Positions 23,275 to 31,035 of a DNA stretch of 34,405 nt are shown one piece after another. Source of the DNA: Thermoproteota archaeon (lineage in GTDB: Archaea; Korarchaeota; Korarchaeia; Korarchaeales; Korarchaeaceae); NCBI GenBank assembly GCA_030130125.1, contig JARZZM010000001.1:70004-104408 (forward strand), given 5' to 3'. The position numbers were made by a program, and so were the translations under genes. Below the pieces are notes generated by a model, which made no database searches, had not been told where the DNA came from, and saw only the letters and a program-made list of their open reading frames with translations. Every line of letters begins with the position of its first letter. Within the stretch, counting starts at the first letter, position 1.

Positions 23275-24050
23275 TTGTGGGAGCTGGGGCCTTGGGCAGC
23301 GTCTTGGCAGAGTACTTGGTTAGAGAGCACTCGGTCTCAGTGTACGATGTGGATAAAGGGAGGTCCTCTCGACTGGCTGATCGGATAGGGGGTAGACCTA
23401 TAGAGAGCTTGGGAGGTCCTCTCTTGTACGATGTGGTGGTCATCTCCGTTCCTATATCTGCTACCCCCTCGGTGATTCGAGATGTATCCGCCAAGATGAA
23501 TGGGGGAACGATAGTCGAGGTCTCGTCGGTCAAGTCGCATGTGGTTCCTTCGATGAGGGAGGCCAGTGAGAGAGGCATAGAGACTGTATCTATACATCCT
23601 CTCTTCGGACCCGGGCTGAGGGATCTATCTAAGGGGAGAGCAGCCCTTATCCCTATCGTCAACGCGGAGAGGGAACTGGAGATATCATCCTCCCTCTTTC
23701 CATTTGAACACGTGATTGTAAGCGTCGAGGATCATGATAGGGCCATGGCATGGCTCGCCCTCATTCATCTCATCCTGCACGCCTTCCTCTCATCCTCCGA
23801 AGGTGAGGCCGATGTAATCAAGTCGCTCGAGACCACGACCCTCAGGTGGTTCCTCAGGCTGGGAGCTTCCTCACTACTCCAGAGTGAATCCCTGACGGAA
23901 GACCTCATTAAGGAGAATCCGTACTTTCAGGAAGTGCTAGATCGCTTCCTAAGCTCGATGAGCGAGGACGTGGGGCAGCTCAGGAAAAGGCTGAGGAGGT
24001 GGATAGACCTCCTCGATCTCGAATCGTCCTACAGGTCCCTTTACGGATGA
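23262..24050 (+). CDS. tyrA: Prephenate or arogenate dehydrogenase
   Basis: A 262-residue NAD(P)-dependent enzyme of the TyrA family that oxidatively decarboxylates prephenate (or arogenate, if the fused aminotransferase acts first) toward tyrosine. The nucleotide motif GAGALGS is at residues 7-13, VSSVK at 87-91, and the catalytic histidine H112 in IHPLFGPG. The C-terminal helical dimer domain is complete and no ACT domain is present. The TTG start lies inside the end of the fusion gene, overlapping it by 13 bp, so translation is coupled. It ends 7 bp from the convergent spermidine synthase stop. Confidence 0.9.
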   Translation: MEVLVVGAGALGSVLAEYLVREHSVSVYDVDKGRSSRLADRIGGRPIESLGGPLLYDVVVISVPISATPSVIRDVSAKMNGGTIVEVSSVKSHVVPSMREASERGIETVSIHPLFGPGLRDLSKGRAALIPIVNAERELEISSSLFPFEHVIVSVEDHDRAMAWLALIHLILHAFLSSSEGEADVIKSLETTTLRWFLRLGASSLLQSESLTEDLIKENPYFQEVLDRFLSSMSEDVGQLRKRLRRWIDLLDLESSYRSLYG

Positions 24051-24057
24051 GGGTCAC

Positions 24058-24999
24058 TCACTCCTCTATCTCGGCGGGATTATCATCCGTGCTCGGCTCT
24101 ACTTCCTCCTCCAGTATCTTCTGAACGAACACAGGATGCTGGAACAGGGAATGATGCATCTCAGGTGAGTAGAACTTGGTCCTCCCCTCCAATCCCCTCT
24201 CCCTGAACCTCCTCGCCAGAACCTCGGTCCCTACATCTGGAGGTACCACGTAGTCGGATCCGAAGGAAAACGTCCAATCATCGGTGAATGATGGGATGTA
24301 GGCTCTCGCCAAAGCGTACTTGAGGAACGCCTCCCTTACGGCCCTGTACACCCTCTGGAAAGCCAACCTGTTTATGTGCAGTCCGGTGCTGTGAGTCACC
24401 ATGAGGCCGCCCTCCCTCAAGATCTTCCTCACCTTTCCGTAGAACTCTCTAGTGTATAGTCTAGCGGCCTGTCCGTAAGGGTCAGTCAGGTCGAGGATGA
24501 CCACATCGAACTTCTCCTCCAAGCTTTCCACGTAAGCCCTCCCATCACCGATCACGAGCTTCAGCCTGTCGTCATCGAAGGCACCAGCTGGTACCTCAGG
24601 TAAATGCCTCGTCACCAGATCTATGACCGATCTGTCCAGTTCCACCATGGTGACCTCCTCAACGGGATGCTTTAGTACCTCCCTCAGGGCACCTCCGTCT
24701 CCACCACCTATTATCAGGACCCTCTCAGGCCTCTCAACAGATAGTAAGGCCGGATGAACGAGGGTTTCGTGATAGATGAACTCATCGTACAGGGAGAGCA
24801 TCACTATGTGCTCTATGAAGAGCGACCTCCCGTAGAAAGGGAAATCAACTACCTCCACCAGCTGTCCCGCTTTGCTCTGCTCGGAGGAGACGACCCTCTC
24901 CACGGGCGTCAGAGTGGCGAGGTTGGGGCCAGCGTGCTCCAAGTAAAGGAGGATCCCATCAATGGTGCGCAGCCCGGGCTTCGGCAGCTTGGGGGACAT
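24058..24999 (-). CDS. speE: Polyamine aminopropyltransferase (spermidine synthase)
   Basis: A 313-residue enzyme that transfers an aminopropyl group from decarboxylated S-adenosylmethionine to a diamine such as putrescine or to agmatine. It shows the Rossmann motif IIGGGDGGALRE (about 96-107), the acidic ELD (120-122), GDGRAYV (151-157) and the catalytic DLTDPYG (170-176), plus the small N-terminal beta domain. Which acceptor it prefers cannot be told from sequence; thermophilic archaea often make long or branched polyamines. The box TATTTTTAA (minus sense, around 25022-25030) sits about 26 bp before the ATG, so the message is near leaderless, though AAGGAG also precedes the ATG. A 10-bp palindrome lies between box and start. 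Confidence 0.94.
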   Translation of the reverse strand: MSPKLPKPGLRTIDGILLYLEHAGPNLATLTPVERVVSSEQSKAGQLVEVVDFPFYGRSLFIEHIVMLSLYDEFIYHETLVHPALLSVERPERVLIIGGGDGGALREVLKHPVEEVTMVELDRSVIDLVTRHLPEVPAGAFDDDRLKLVIGDGRAYVESLEEKFDVVILDLTDPYGQAARLYTREFYGKVRKILREGGLMVTHSTGLHINRLAFQRVYRAVREAFLKYALARAYIPSFTDDWTFSFGSDYVVPPDVGTEVLARRFRERGLEGRTKFYSPEMHHSLFQHPVFVQKILEEEVEPSTDDNPAEIEE

Positions 25000-25010
25000 A
25001 GGACTCCTTA

Positions 25011-25020
25011 TCCGGCCGGA
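25011..25020. promoter_or_regulatory. 10-bp palindrome in the speE promoter
   Basis: TCCGGCCGGA is a perfect palindrome between the TATA-like box (25022-25030) and the speE start at 24999. Short GC-rich palindromes arise by chance, so this is only a weak operator candidate. Confidence 0.25.
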
Positions 25021-25036
25021 CTTAAAAATATGGTCA

Positions 25037-26104
25037 CTAGAGGAGGGATTTGGAGAGGAGCTCGGCTATGGAGTCTACGTATTCCTCATCTATGAACCCC
25101 TCCTCCTGCAGGATAGCCAGCTCACCGTAAACGATCTCCCTCAGGTCCTCAGACAGGAGGTTACTCCCCCATTTTATCCTATCCACCCTGAGTATTGAGG
25201 AGAGCCTCCTGTTCACCTCGGTCTCGTCGAAGAGCGAGTCGAACCTCCCCAGGAGGTCCTTGATCCTGTGAGTCAGTCCCGGGGTCTTGAACCTGAGATT
25301 GGATACTAGAAATCTCCTCCTAGCCTTCCCCTTTGTCTCCACCAGATAGACCGGTAGGAGAATCTCTCCTATGGGGGGCGCGGATCTCAGCGTGCTGACC
25401 AGTTCCTCGTACGCCCTCGCAGCGCCTTCTATCCTCGAAATCAGGGAAGAGCACGCTCCCTCTATTCGACTCCTCTCGTGCTGATACTCCCTCCTGAGGC
25501 TCGAGTCCGGTGGATACCTCTCAATCCACGAGTCCAACTCCCTCACCATCTCGTCGCAGGAGAGCCTCACCTCAGACGCGAGCCGAGTGAGCCTCTTAAG
25601 GAAGGACTCCAGCTCGTCCAACCTTCCCATCAGGGACCTCACCTCTCTGGAGGAGAGGGGATCGCATTCGCGGCCGACTTGGATGCACAGGTCAACTTCG
25701 GTCGTCCTAATCAGCAGAGGGAACAGGAAGCTGGGGGCGATTCCCTCCAATCTCACCTCCTCACTGGGAGGCCTGAAGGAAGATAAGGCGGACACCCTAG
25801 ATGCGAAGGTCCTGTGATCTATGGCCGTTCTCAGCGTGGAGAGGGTTGACTCCCAAGCTCCCACATCCTCTAACCTGTAAACAGGTTCTAGGGAGCAGGC
25901 CCTGTCTATCACCACTGAGAGCCCGTCCACTGAGGCTCCCTTCAGGGGAACGTACCCCAACCTAATGGAGTCGAGGACCTCCTCTTTCCTGCTGAACAGA
26001 CCTTTCTTCTTCCTCTTCTCCTGTATGAAAGAGAGTATGGCCGTCAAGTGAGCCGCCAGATTATGTCTGGGATAATCCAATAGTATGTTCACGACCTCGG
26101 CCAT
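25037..26104 (-). CDS. Unknown helical cytoplasmic protein
   Basis: A 355-residue protein with no membrane segment or signal peptide and no family I recognise. The N-terminal part (1-140) mixes short strands and helices, with a basic linker EKRKKKGLFSRKEE at about 29-42 and LGYVPLKGASVDGLSVVID at 49-67. Residues about 150-245 are rich in Glu, Arg and Leu and predicted to form long, partly coiled-coil helices, with paired cysteines C183 and C218. The C-terminal third (about 250-355) has PVYLVETKGKARRRFLVS, strand-like, then helices. GGAGGAGA precedes the ATG. It overlaps the aldo/keto reductase by 16 bp and is therefore probably co-translated with it. No function is proposed. Confidence 0.75.
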   Translation of the reverse strand: MAEVVNILLDYPRHNLAAHLTAILSFIQEKRKKKGLFSRKEEVLDSIRLGYVPLKGASVDGLSVVIDRACSLEPVYRLEDVGAWESTLSTLRTAIDHRTFASRVSALSSFRPPSEEVRLEGIAPSFLFPLLIRTTEVDLCIQVGRECDPLSSREVRSLMGRLDELESFLKRLTRLASEVRLSCDEMVRELDSWIERYPPDSSLRREYQHERSRIEGACSSLISRIEGAARAYEELVSTLRSAPPIGEILLPVYLVETKGKARRRFLVSNLRFKTPGLTHRIKDLLGRFDSLFDETEVNRRLSSILRVDRIKWGSNLLSEDLREIVYGELAILQEEGFIDEEYVDSIAELLSKSLL

Positions 26105-26916
26105 CTCGATCTCTCCTCCAGTACATCCAGTTCCCTCACCAGCTCATCGGGTATCCTCCATCCAACCGATCCAGCTAGCTCCTCTACATGATCCACGCGG
26201 GATGCCTTCGGAATTGCCACCACCATCGGTTTGGATATGAGCCAGTTTATCGCCACCTGAGCCGGGGTCTTCCCCAGCCTAGCAGCTACCACCTTCAACT
26301 TCTGAGGTGGTCTCTTCGCCAGTCTCCCCCTGTCTAGGGGGCTGTACGCCATGAGGGTTATTCTCTCCCTCTGACAGTAGGGAAGCAAGTCCTCCTCAGC
26401 TTCCCTCACTCTAAGGCTATACTCCACCTGATTGGTCACCACGTCATTATGCTCCAGCAGTTCCCTAGCTCTCTTCAGCAGATCCAGTGAGAAGTTGCTC
26501 ACCCCGATGTATCTCACGATGCCCTCGCTAACCAGCTCCTCCATCGCCCTCAGCGTTTCCTCGAGCGGGTAGGATGGATTCGGCCAGTGGATGAGGTATA
26601 TATCGATGTAGGTACCGAGCCTCGCAGCGCTGGCCCTAGCAGCTCTCTTCACCGACTCGTAGGCTAGGTTGGTCCCCCATACCTTGGTGACGATGGTGAG
26701 GGACTCCCTGTCGAAAGGTTTTATGGCCTCGCCAACCAGTTCCTCAGCCTTTCCCCACCCGTACATCTCCGCGGTGTCTATGAGCGTCATTCCCAGTTCG
26801 ATGCCCCTTCTAAGCGCAGCTATCGCCTCCTCCTTAGGAGCTGCTTCTATCTGGTAAGTGCCGATGCCCACCTTAGGTATCTTAACGCCTGTACCGTCAA
26901 GCTCCTCGTATTCCAC
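26089..26916 (-). CDS. Aldo/keto reductase
   Basis: A 275-residue NAD(P)H-dependent TIM-barrel oxidoreductase. The catalytic tetrad is complete: D47 and Y52 in DTAEMYG, K78 in VTKVW and H110 in IHWPNP. Cofactor-binding motifs include GVSNFS, NQVEYSL and IPKASRVDHVEE. The family reduces aldehydes, ketones or sugars; the substrate here is open. I place the start at GTG 26916 because AGGTGA lies five bases above it; GTG 26925 is the alternative and overlaps that site. The start lies inside the end of the surface-protein gene and the end overlaps the unknown helical gene, so the three are a tight unit. Confidence 0.92.
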   Translation of the reverse strand: MEYEELDGTGVKIPKVGIGTYQIEAAPKEEAIAALRRGIELGMTLIDTAEMYGWGKAEELVGEAIKPFDRESLTIVTKVWGTNLAYESVKRAARASAARLGTYIDIYLIHWPNPSYPLEETLRAMEELVSEGIVRYIGVSNFSLDLLKRARELLEHNDVVTNQVEYSLRVREAEEDLLPYCQRERITLMAYSPLDRGRLAKRPPQKLKVVAARLGKTPAQVAINWLISKPMVVAIPKASRVDHVEELAGSVGWRIPDELVRELDVLEERSRWPRS

Positions 26917-28501
26917 GGGGATCACCTGCCAAAAGCTCCTGAGCTAAGGGAATACCGTTACCATTGAGGTCAAGTTGAAGGAGCCCGGAGGTCTTATACC
27001 TATCTGCTCCGGCCACTACGACCACTAGGGTATCGCCTTCCAAGCTCACGTGTACGACCTGCCCTCCCTCTATGAGGGAAGCCTTCTCGGCGCCGGATAG
27101 CAGAGAGGCGGCGATGTTTGAGGGCATGTTACTGTCGGTCGGAGCCTTGTGACCACCCAGCACGACGACCACATCGTAATTGCCGAACTCGTCCGTGGAA
27201 TTTATCCTGTGGAGGGTAACTCCTGAGGAGTTCGCAGCAGATATCAGGTCCTCGGATGAGAGGTTCCAGTCTATGTCGTTCGAGTAGACGGCTACCCTCC
27301 TGACGCGGGTGGTCACGTTGATCTCGTAAACCTTGTTCCTAGCTCCAGTGAACACGAGGGAGAGGACGCCTGACGCCTCTATCCCGTGGAGGGATGTAAG
27401 GGAGAGCGTGACATTGAAGGGCGGGGTGCCGGACCGGGGAGAGAGGGACACGTTCAGCCATTCGGGGGAGCCTAAGATCCCAGCGGATACTTCACCGCTG
27501 AAGTTCCCCGTGGGCACGACCCTCAGGGACACATTCCTCCCCAATCCGCCGACTAGATCTACTCGGGAGGGACCCACCACCGAGAAGCCCTTCCTCTCGA
27601 GGACCGTGAGGTTAACCGGAGCTGAGGCCTCCATGACGCCCTCGGCCCTTATGACCACCGTGTACTCCCCCCCGGGAGCGGTGTCCTGAACCTCCAAGTT
27701 GAGGGTGCTGTTGAACGGAGGGAACCCCTGTTGAGGGAAGAACTCGTAGGAGAGGAAGTCGGGACCCTCCAAAGACAGGTTTATCGGTTTTGAGAGGTGG
27801 CCCGTCACGTACACCCTCATGCTTATGTTCTTCCCTTGAGTGACCACCACCTCGGGGGCCTCGAGAACGATGCCCAGCGAGGCGGCCTCATACTCTATCG
27901 TAAGAACGGGCCCGTTTGACCCACTTACCTCCGAGTAGAACTCATAGTAGCCCTCTTGTCCCTCGGCTATCTTGATAAGGAGCCAGCCACTGCTCTCCAA
28001 CTCATTGTCGACGGCAGCTTGGACGTATGACGTCAGATTTATCACGGCTTGGGGGAAGGAACCAGCTCCTTCACCCCACTTCTCTATGAGATCTCCTCCC
28101 GGGCTGCTCCAAGGGAGGCCCGATCTCACACTGTTCCAGGTCGTTCCAAATATGTCTGGTTCTCCTCTCACGTCCCAGACCTCAATAGTGGGATTAGACG
28201 TGTTATATGTGGTCAGCACTAGACTAGCGTTGAGTATCTTGGAATATTGAGGTATGTGCGATCTTATCTCACCTATATCGAACCTTAAAAGAGCTCTAGC
28301 TTCCACGGTGTCGTTGCCTACTGCGGTTCTGGATACTCTGAGGACTTGGGAGCTAGCGTGAGGGGTGTCAGGCTCCCAGCTGGCTATGTAGCAGTCGACG
28401 TATGACCTGACCGTAAGGGAGTCACTCGCCTCCATCAATGAGACGGGGATGATCAGGAGGACCATCGAAAGGATGGACAGCGATCTAACAGAGACCCTCA
28501 T
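26897..28501 (-). CDS. Secreted surface protein: DNRLRE domain, Ig-like repeats, S-layer-type C-terminal module
   Basis: A 534-residue exported protein. A signal peptide covers about 1-26. Residues about 27-210 match the DNRLRE/CBM96-like beta domain (ARALLRFDIGEI, then QAVINLTSYVQ and GPVLTIEY), found in extracellular and carbohydrate-binding proteins. Two beta-sandwich regions follow (about 215-305 and 310-405) with repeated patterns such as PPFNSTLNLEV and PPFNVTLSL, plus many N-glycosylation sites. The last 120 residues form an alpha/beta module with YDVVVVLGGHKAP and VVVAGADRYKTSGLL, like modules of archaeal S-layer proteins. There is no C-terminal membrane anchor. The ATG overlaps the nitrilase stop region. 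It is probably part of the cell envelope. Confidence 0.82.
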   Translation of the reverse strand: MRVSVRSLSILSMVLLIIPVSLMEASDSLTVRSYVDCYIASWEPDTPHASSQVLRVSRTAVGNDTVEARALLRFDIGEIRSHIPQYSKILNASLVLTTYNTSNPTIEVWDVRGEPDIFGTTWNSVRSGLPWSSPGGDLIEKWGEGAGSFPQAVINLTSYVQAAVDNELESSGWLLIKIAEGQEGYYEFYSEVSGSNGPVLTIEYEAASLGIVLEAPEVVVTQGKNISMRVYVTGHLSKPINLSLEGPDFLSYEFFPQQGFPPFNSTLNLEVQDTAPGGEYTVVIRAEGVMEASAPVNLTVLERKGFSVVGPSRVDLVGGLGRNVSLRVVPTGNFSGEVSAGILGSPEWLNVSLSPRSGTPPFNVTLSLTSLHGIEASGVLSLVFTGARNKVYEINVTTRVRRVAVYSNDIDWNLSSEDLISAANSSGVTLHRINSTDEFGNYDVVVVLGGHKAPTDSNMPSNIAASLLSGAEKASLIEGGQVVHVSLEGDTLVVVVAGADRYKTSGLLQLDLNGNGIPLAQELLAGDPRGIRGA

Positions 28502-29282
28502 AAAATTCAGGCCTCCTGTCCCCGAATATATCGTTCAGCTCATTTATCTTCTTGCTATCAGCGAGCTTAGGATCTATCTCCGCCACCATCACGTGCTCCC
28601 CCTCCTTAGGGGCTTGGACAAGCACTTTCATGCTGGGATCCACGATGAGGGATCTACCCTCATACTCGAACCTCTTCCCTCCCCTCTCCTCCACCCCGCT
28701 CCTGTCCGAGAGGATGATATAAACCCTATTCTCGACGGCCCTAGCTAGGTCTACTGTGGGTGCAAAGGGGAGCACGAGGTTGGAGGGGTGGGCTATGACT
28801 TGGGCGCCTTTTAGGGCTAAGGTCCTCGCTGCCTCCGGGAACCTCCAGTCATAGCATATCATTACCCCTACCCTCATACCGGCCACATGGAACACCTGGA
28901 AGCCGGTATCCCCGGGCTCGAAGAACAGCTTCTCCTCGAAGAACAAGTGGGTCTTCCTGTAAACTCCCCTTACATCACCTTTTTCGTCGATGACCACTGC
29001 AGAGTTGTAGAATTTGTCGCCATCCCTCTCCGCGAAGCCGGCGACCAAGGCAGTGGATGTCTCCTCGGCGAACTCCCTCAATTCACTCACGGTGTGTCCC
29101 TCTAGATCCTCAGCTAGCTTCGAGACCTCTTCCTTACTCAGGAAAAGGTAGCCGGTATTGAACAGCTCGGGAAAGACTAGGAGATCGGCCTCCACCTTGG
29201 AGGCGAGCTCTAGGGCCCTCGCTACGTTTCTCTCGACTTCACCAAATAAGGGATCGTTCTGGACGAAGCCTACCCTCTTCAT
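28485..29282 (-). CDS. Carbon-nitrogen hydrolase (nitrilase superfamily amidase)
   Basis: A 265-residue cytoplasmic hydrolase cleaving a carbon-nitrogen bond, most likely an amide. The catalytic triad is plain: E39 in VFPELF, K110 in YRKTHLF and C143 in MICYDWRFPE. The size and pattern resemble archaeal nitrilase-superfamily proteins such as the one from Pyrococcus horikoshii. The substrate is unknown; omega-amidase, N-carbamoyl or simple amide hydrolysis are all possible. A TATTAAC box at 29314-29320 lies about 35 bp above the ATG, so it may start its own transcript that also reads the surface protein, aldo/keto reductase and unknown gene downstream. Confidence 0.93.
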   Translation of the reverse strand: MKRVGFVQNDPLFGEVERNVARALELASKVEADLLVFPELFNTGYLFLSKEEVSKLAEDLEGHTVSELREFAEETSTALVAGFAERDGDKFYNSAVVIDEKGDVRGVYRKTHLFFEEKLFFEPGDTGFQVFHVAGMRVGVMICYDWRFPEAARTLALKGAQVIAHPSNLVLPFAPTVDLARAVENRVYIILSDRSGVEERGGKRFEYEGRSLIVDPSMKVLVQAPKEGEHVMVAEIDPKLADSKKINELNDIFGDRRPEFYEGLC

Positions 29283-29322
29283 GAGCTATCCAAGCGAGGC
29301 CTACCATCGTGCCTATTAACCT

Positions 29323-29616
29323 TCACGGGATGAGCTCCATAAGGATGAGCAGGATTATACCAGCTAGGATAAGCTTCCTACCTTTATACGTGAATATATC
29401 GCTCGCCCATAGCACCACTCCCAAGGCGATGAGTGTTCCAGCAAGGACCCTCCCTATAGAGATCGCGGACTCCTTCAACACGTTGAGTATGTTTATAATG
29501 CTCTGAGTCAACTCGTTTATTGCGCTCTCGAAGCTGGAAAACGGATCTTGGGCCTTGACCGCTAGGGGAGTAATTAAGAGCAATACTACAAGAGCTGAAT
29601 AGATGAGCGCCTTCAT
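29323..29616 (-). CDS. VirB2/TedC-like small hydrophobic protein with signal peptide
   Basis: A 97-residue protein. A signal peptide runs to about VKAQ at 20-23. An amphipathic part (DPFSSFESAINELTQSII) follows, then a long hydrophobic helix (about 52-72), a short basic loop TYKGRK, and a second helix to the C-terminus. This hairpin layout with a cleavable leader and small polar loop is that of mating-pilus subunits of the VirB2/TrbC type and of archaeal DNA-transfer pilins CedA1 and TedC. The likeness is in layout, not a sequence match I can prove, and no CedB/TedB ATPase or CedA/TedA channel gene is in the window. It has its own ATAAACG box at 29651-29657 and ends 40 bp before the nitrilase. 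Confidence 0.7.
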   Translation of the reverse strand: MKALIYSALVVLLLITPLAVKAQDPFSSFESAINELTQSIINILNVLKESAISIGRVLAGTLIALGVVLWASDIFTYKGRKLILAGIILLILMELIP

Positions 29617-29676
29617 CGCTTCAACCGGGGGTTATGGGATAAGGAGGAGAATAAACGCGCTAACGATTGGAAACTT

Positions 29677-30483
29677 TCACGATCCCCTCACTCTGATCTC
29701 CCACTCCCTTATACAGGAGAATCCCCTCCTCAACCTTCCATCTCGTATTATGATCGCCTCTTCGTCGAAGACAACGGCCTTGAAGGCGATGGCGATCTCC
29801 TCTCCAGCGAACTCGGTGGTGTAGGTGAGCCTGAGGCTTATCCCCTCATCGGTTAGGTTCCTCCTCAGGTACCTCACGAGGGAGGCCAGTTCCTCCCTCA
29901 TCTCTTGGAGGGCTGCGGTGACGTTCTCCTCACTCGAGAAAGCTTCCCTGACGATACTTATGGTCCGGTGTCTTAGATCAGTGAGGACCTCCCTGATGAG
30001 GAAGTAAGCAGTGGGCTGGCAGGCCTCGATACCGAAGTACCTCCTCGCCTTGATGCCGAGTAAATCATCCCTGATCGTTAGCCTCGATGATGCAATGACC
30101 TTTATCCCTCCATCCCTGCAGTAGCCTCCGAAGGCCTTATCTGAGGCATCGCCCTCTCTTGACTCGCCTATTGAGTAACGAAGATCTCCCATCACGGAGA
30201 AACCCTTACTCGTCATGTCCTCCCTCAGGAGTTGAACGAACAGACTTCCGTTCGGAGGTAGGGGGAGCTCCTCGCAGGCCGTCGCGTTTACTTCTGCGAG
30301 CCACCTATCAACCCAAGACCTAGCGAAGATCAGGGATCGAGCTTTGAGCGTGTCGGCCTCCGCACTTATCTCATACATCCTCAACTCCCCCATGTAGAGG
30401 AACCAGTCCTCATCGGAGCGCGGCACGCTGACTAAGAAGGAGGCTACGAGGAGTGCGATAAGGATAAGGATAAGCTCCTTCAT
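29677..30483 (-). CDS. Membrane-anchored extracytoplasmic protein, 268 residues
   Basis: A 268-residue protein with one N-terminal hydrophobic segment (residues 3-21) and the rest predicted outside the cell. Residues about 35-65 are helical, as in pilin-like proteins that continue the membrane helix. The outer part holds four cysteines (C69 in NATACEELPLPP, then in GGYCRDGG, IEACQPT and GFSCIREWE), a number suited to two disulfides. No family is recognised. Its ATG overlaps the stop of the 91-residue gene as ATGA. It is the largest member of the small-protein run and could be its main exported part. Confidence 0.72.
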   Translation of the reverse strand: MKELILILIALLVASFLVSVPRSDEDWFLYMGELRMYEISAEADTLKARSLIFARSWVDRWLAEVNATACEELPLPPNGSLFVQLLREDMTSKGFSVMGDLRYSIGESREGDASDKAFGGYCRDGGIKVIASSRLTIRDDLLGIKARRYFGIEACQPTAYFLIREVLTDLRHRTISIVREAFSSEENVTAALQEMREELASLVRYLRRNLTDEGISLRLTYTTEFAGEEIAIAFKAVVFDEEAIIIRDGRLRRGFSCIREWEIRVRGS

Positions 30484-30755
30484 GGTGAACCAACCCTCAT
30501 CTTCTTAGACGGCGAGGTTCCGGGTATCAGAACGCAGTAATAGATCCCCTCCTCTCCTCCACATGCGCTTACGAGCTCCCCCTGCCCCGATTGACCAAGG
30601 AGGACCCTGTACCCGAGCTCGTTCACCGTCCTCTTGAGGTCACTGCATGCCCTAGCTTTCCACTTCACCTGCCAGCCGGGATGAACTCTAGTCGGGATCA
30701 CCAAGGCATAAGACACGATGAGAATTGAGATTAACGCAGCAAGTGGCCATTTCAA
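30480..30755 (-). CDS. Membrane-anchored extracytoplasmic protein, 91 residues
   Basis: A 91-residue protein with an N-terminal hydrophobic segment (residues 3-21: PLAALISILIVSYALVI) and an outer domain with three cysteines (ARACSD, VSACGG, YYCVLI). Not recognised. Its TTG start overlaps the TGA of the preceding 27-residue ORF (TTGA) and its own TGA overlaps the next ATG (ATGA). The double coupling supports both the TTG start and the reality of the tiny upstream gene. Confidence 0.65.
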   Translation of the reverse strand: MKWPLAALISILIVSYALVIPTRVHPGWQVKWKARACSDLKRTVNELGYRVLLGQSGQGELVSACGGEEGIYYCVLIPGTSPSKKMRVGSP

Positions 30756-30835
30756 CCTAGAGCACCTGCCAAAGCCATCAAGAGTAAGACCACCAAGAAC
30801 ATGGTCAATAGTGCCTCTAGGAACTCCTCTAACAT
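30752..30835 (-). CDS. 27-residue membrane micro-protein
   Basis: A very short gene starting MLEEFLEALLTMFLVVLLLM: an acidic N-terminus, then one membrane helix to the C-terminus. Its ATG lies inside the end of the 68-residue gene (ATGTTAG) and its TGA overlaps the TTG of the 91-residue gene. It fills the only gap in an otherwise continuous chain of overlapping genes, which is the main reason to call it. AT-poor context and length make it easy to miss. Function unknown; perhaps an assembly or stability partner of the neighbouring membrane proteins. Confidence 0.5.
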   Translation of the reverse strand: MLEEFLEALLTMFLVVLLLMALAGALG

Positions 30836-31035
30836 CCCACGACCCTCTTCAGATAGTCGGAAGCGTCCAAGTCCAGTGAGTCAGCGAGTTTCCTTAACTT
30901 CTGCCGAGCCTCGACCATCCTATCACAGCTGTAGCTCTCGAGAGCAGGAATGAGGGAGGACAGGACGAGTAGCACGATTAATAGGAGCGCGATCAGTGAT
31001 AGGAGGGAGAGGGAGGCGCTCAATCCTTCCTCCAT
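30829..31035 (-). CDS. Small pilin-like membrane protein, 68 residues
   Basis: A 68-residue protein: MEEGLSASLSLLSLIALLLI at the start, one strong membrane helix (about 9-30), then a polar helix with YSCDRMVEARQKLRKLADSL and a C-terminal cysteine. The short charged head, then Gly, then a long hydrophobic helix recalls class III (archaellin-type) signal peptides, though the usual K/R-G-Q cleavage motif is not clear. I take ATG 31035, overlapping the previous gene by 16 bp; a longer frame to 31074 would overlap more and lacks a start signal. Confidence 0.6.
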   Translation of the reverse strand: MEEGLSASLSLLSLIALLLIVLLVLSSLIPALESYSCDRMVEARQKLRKLADSLDLDASDYLKRVVGC

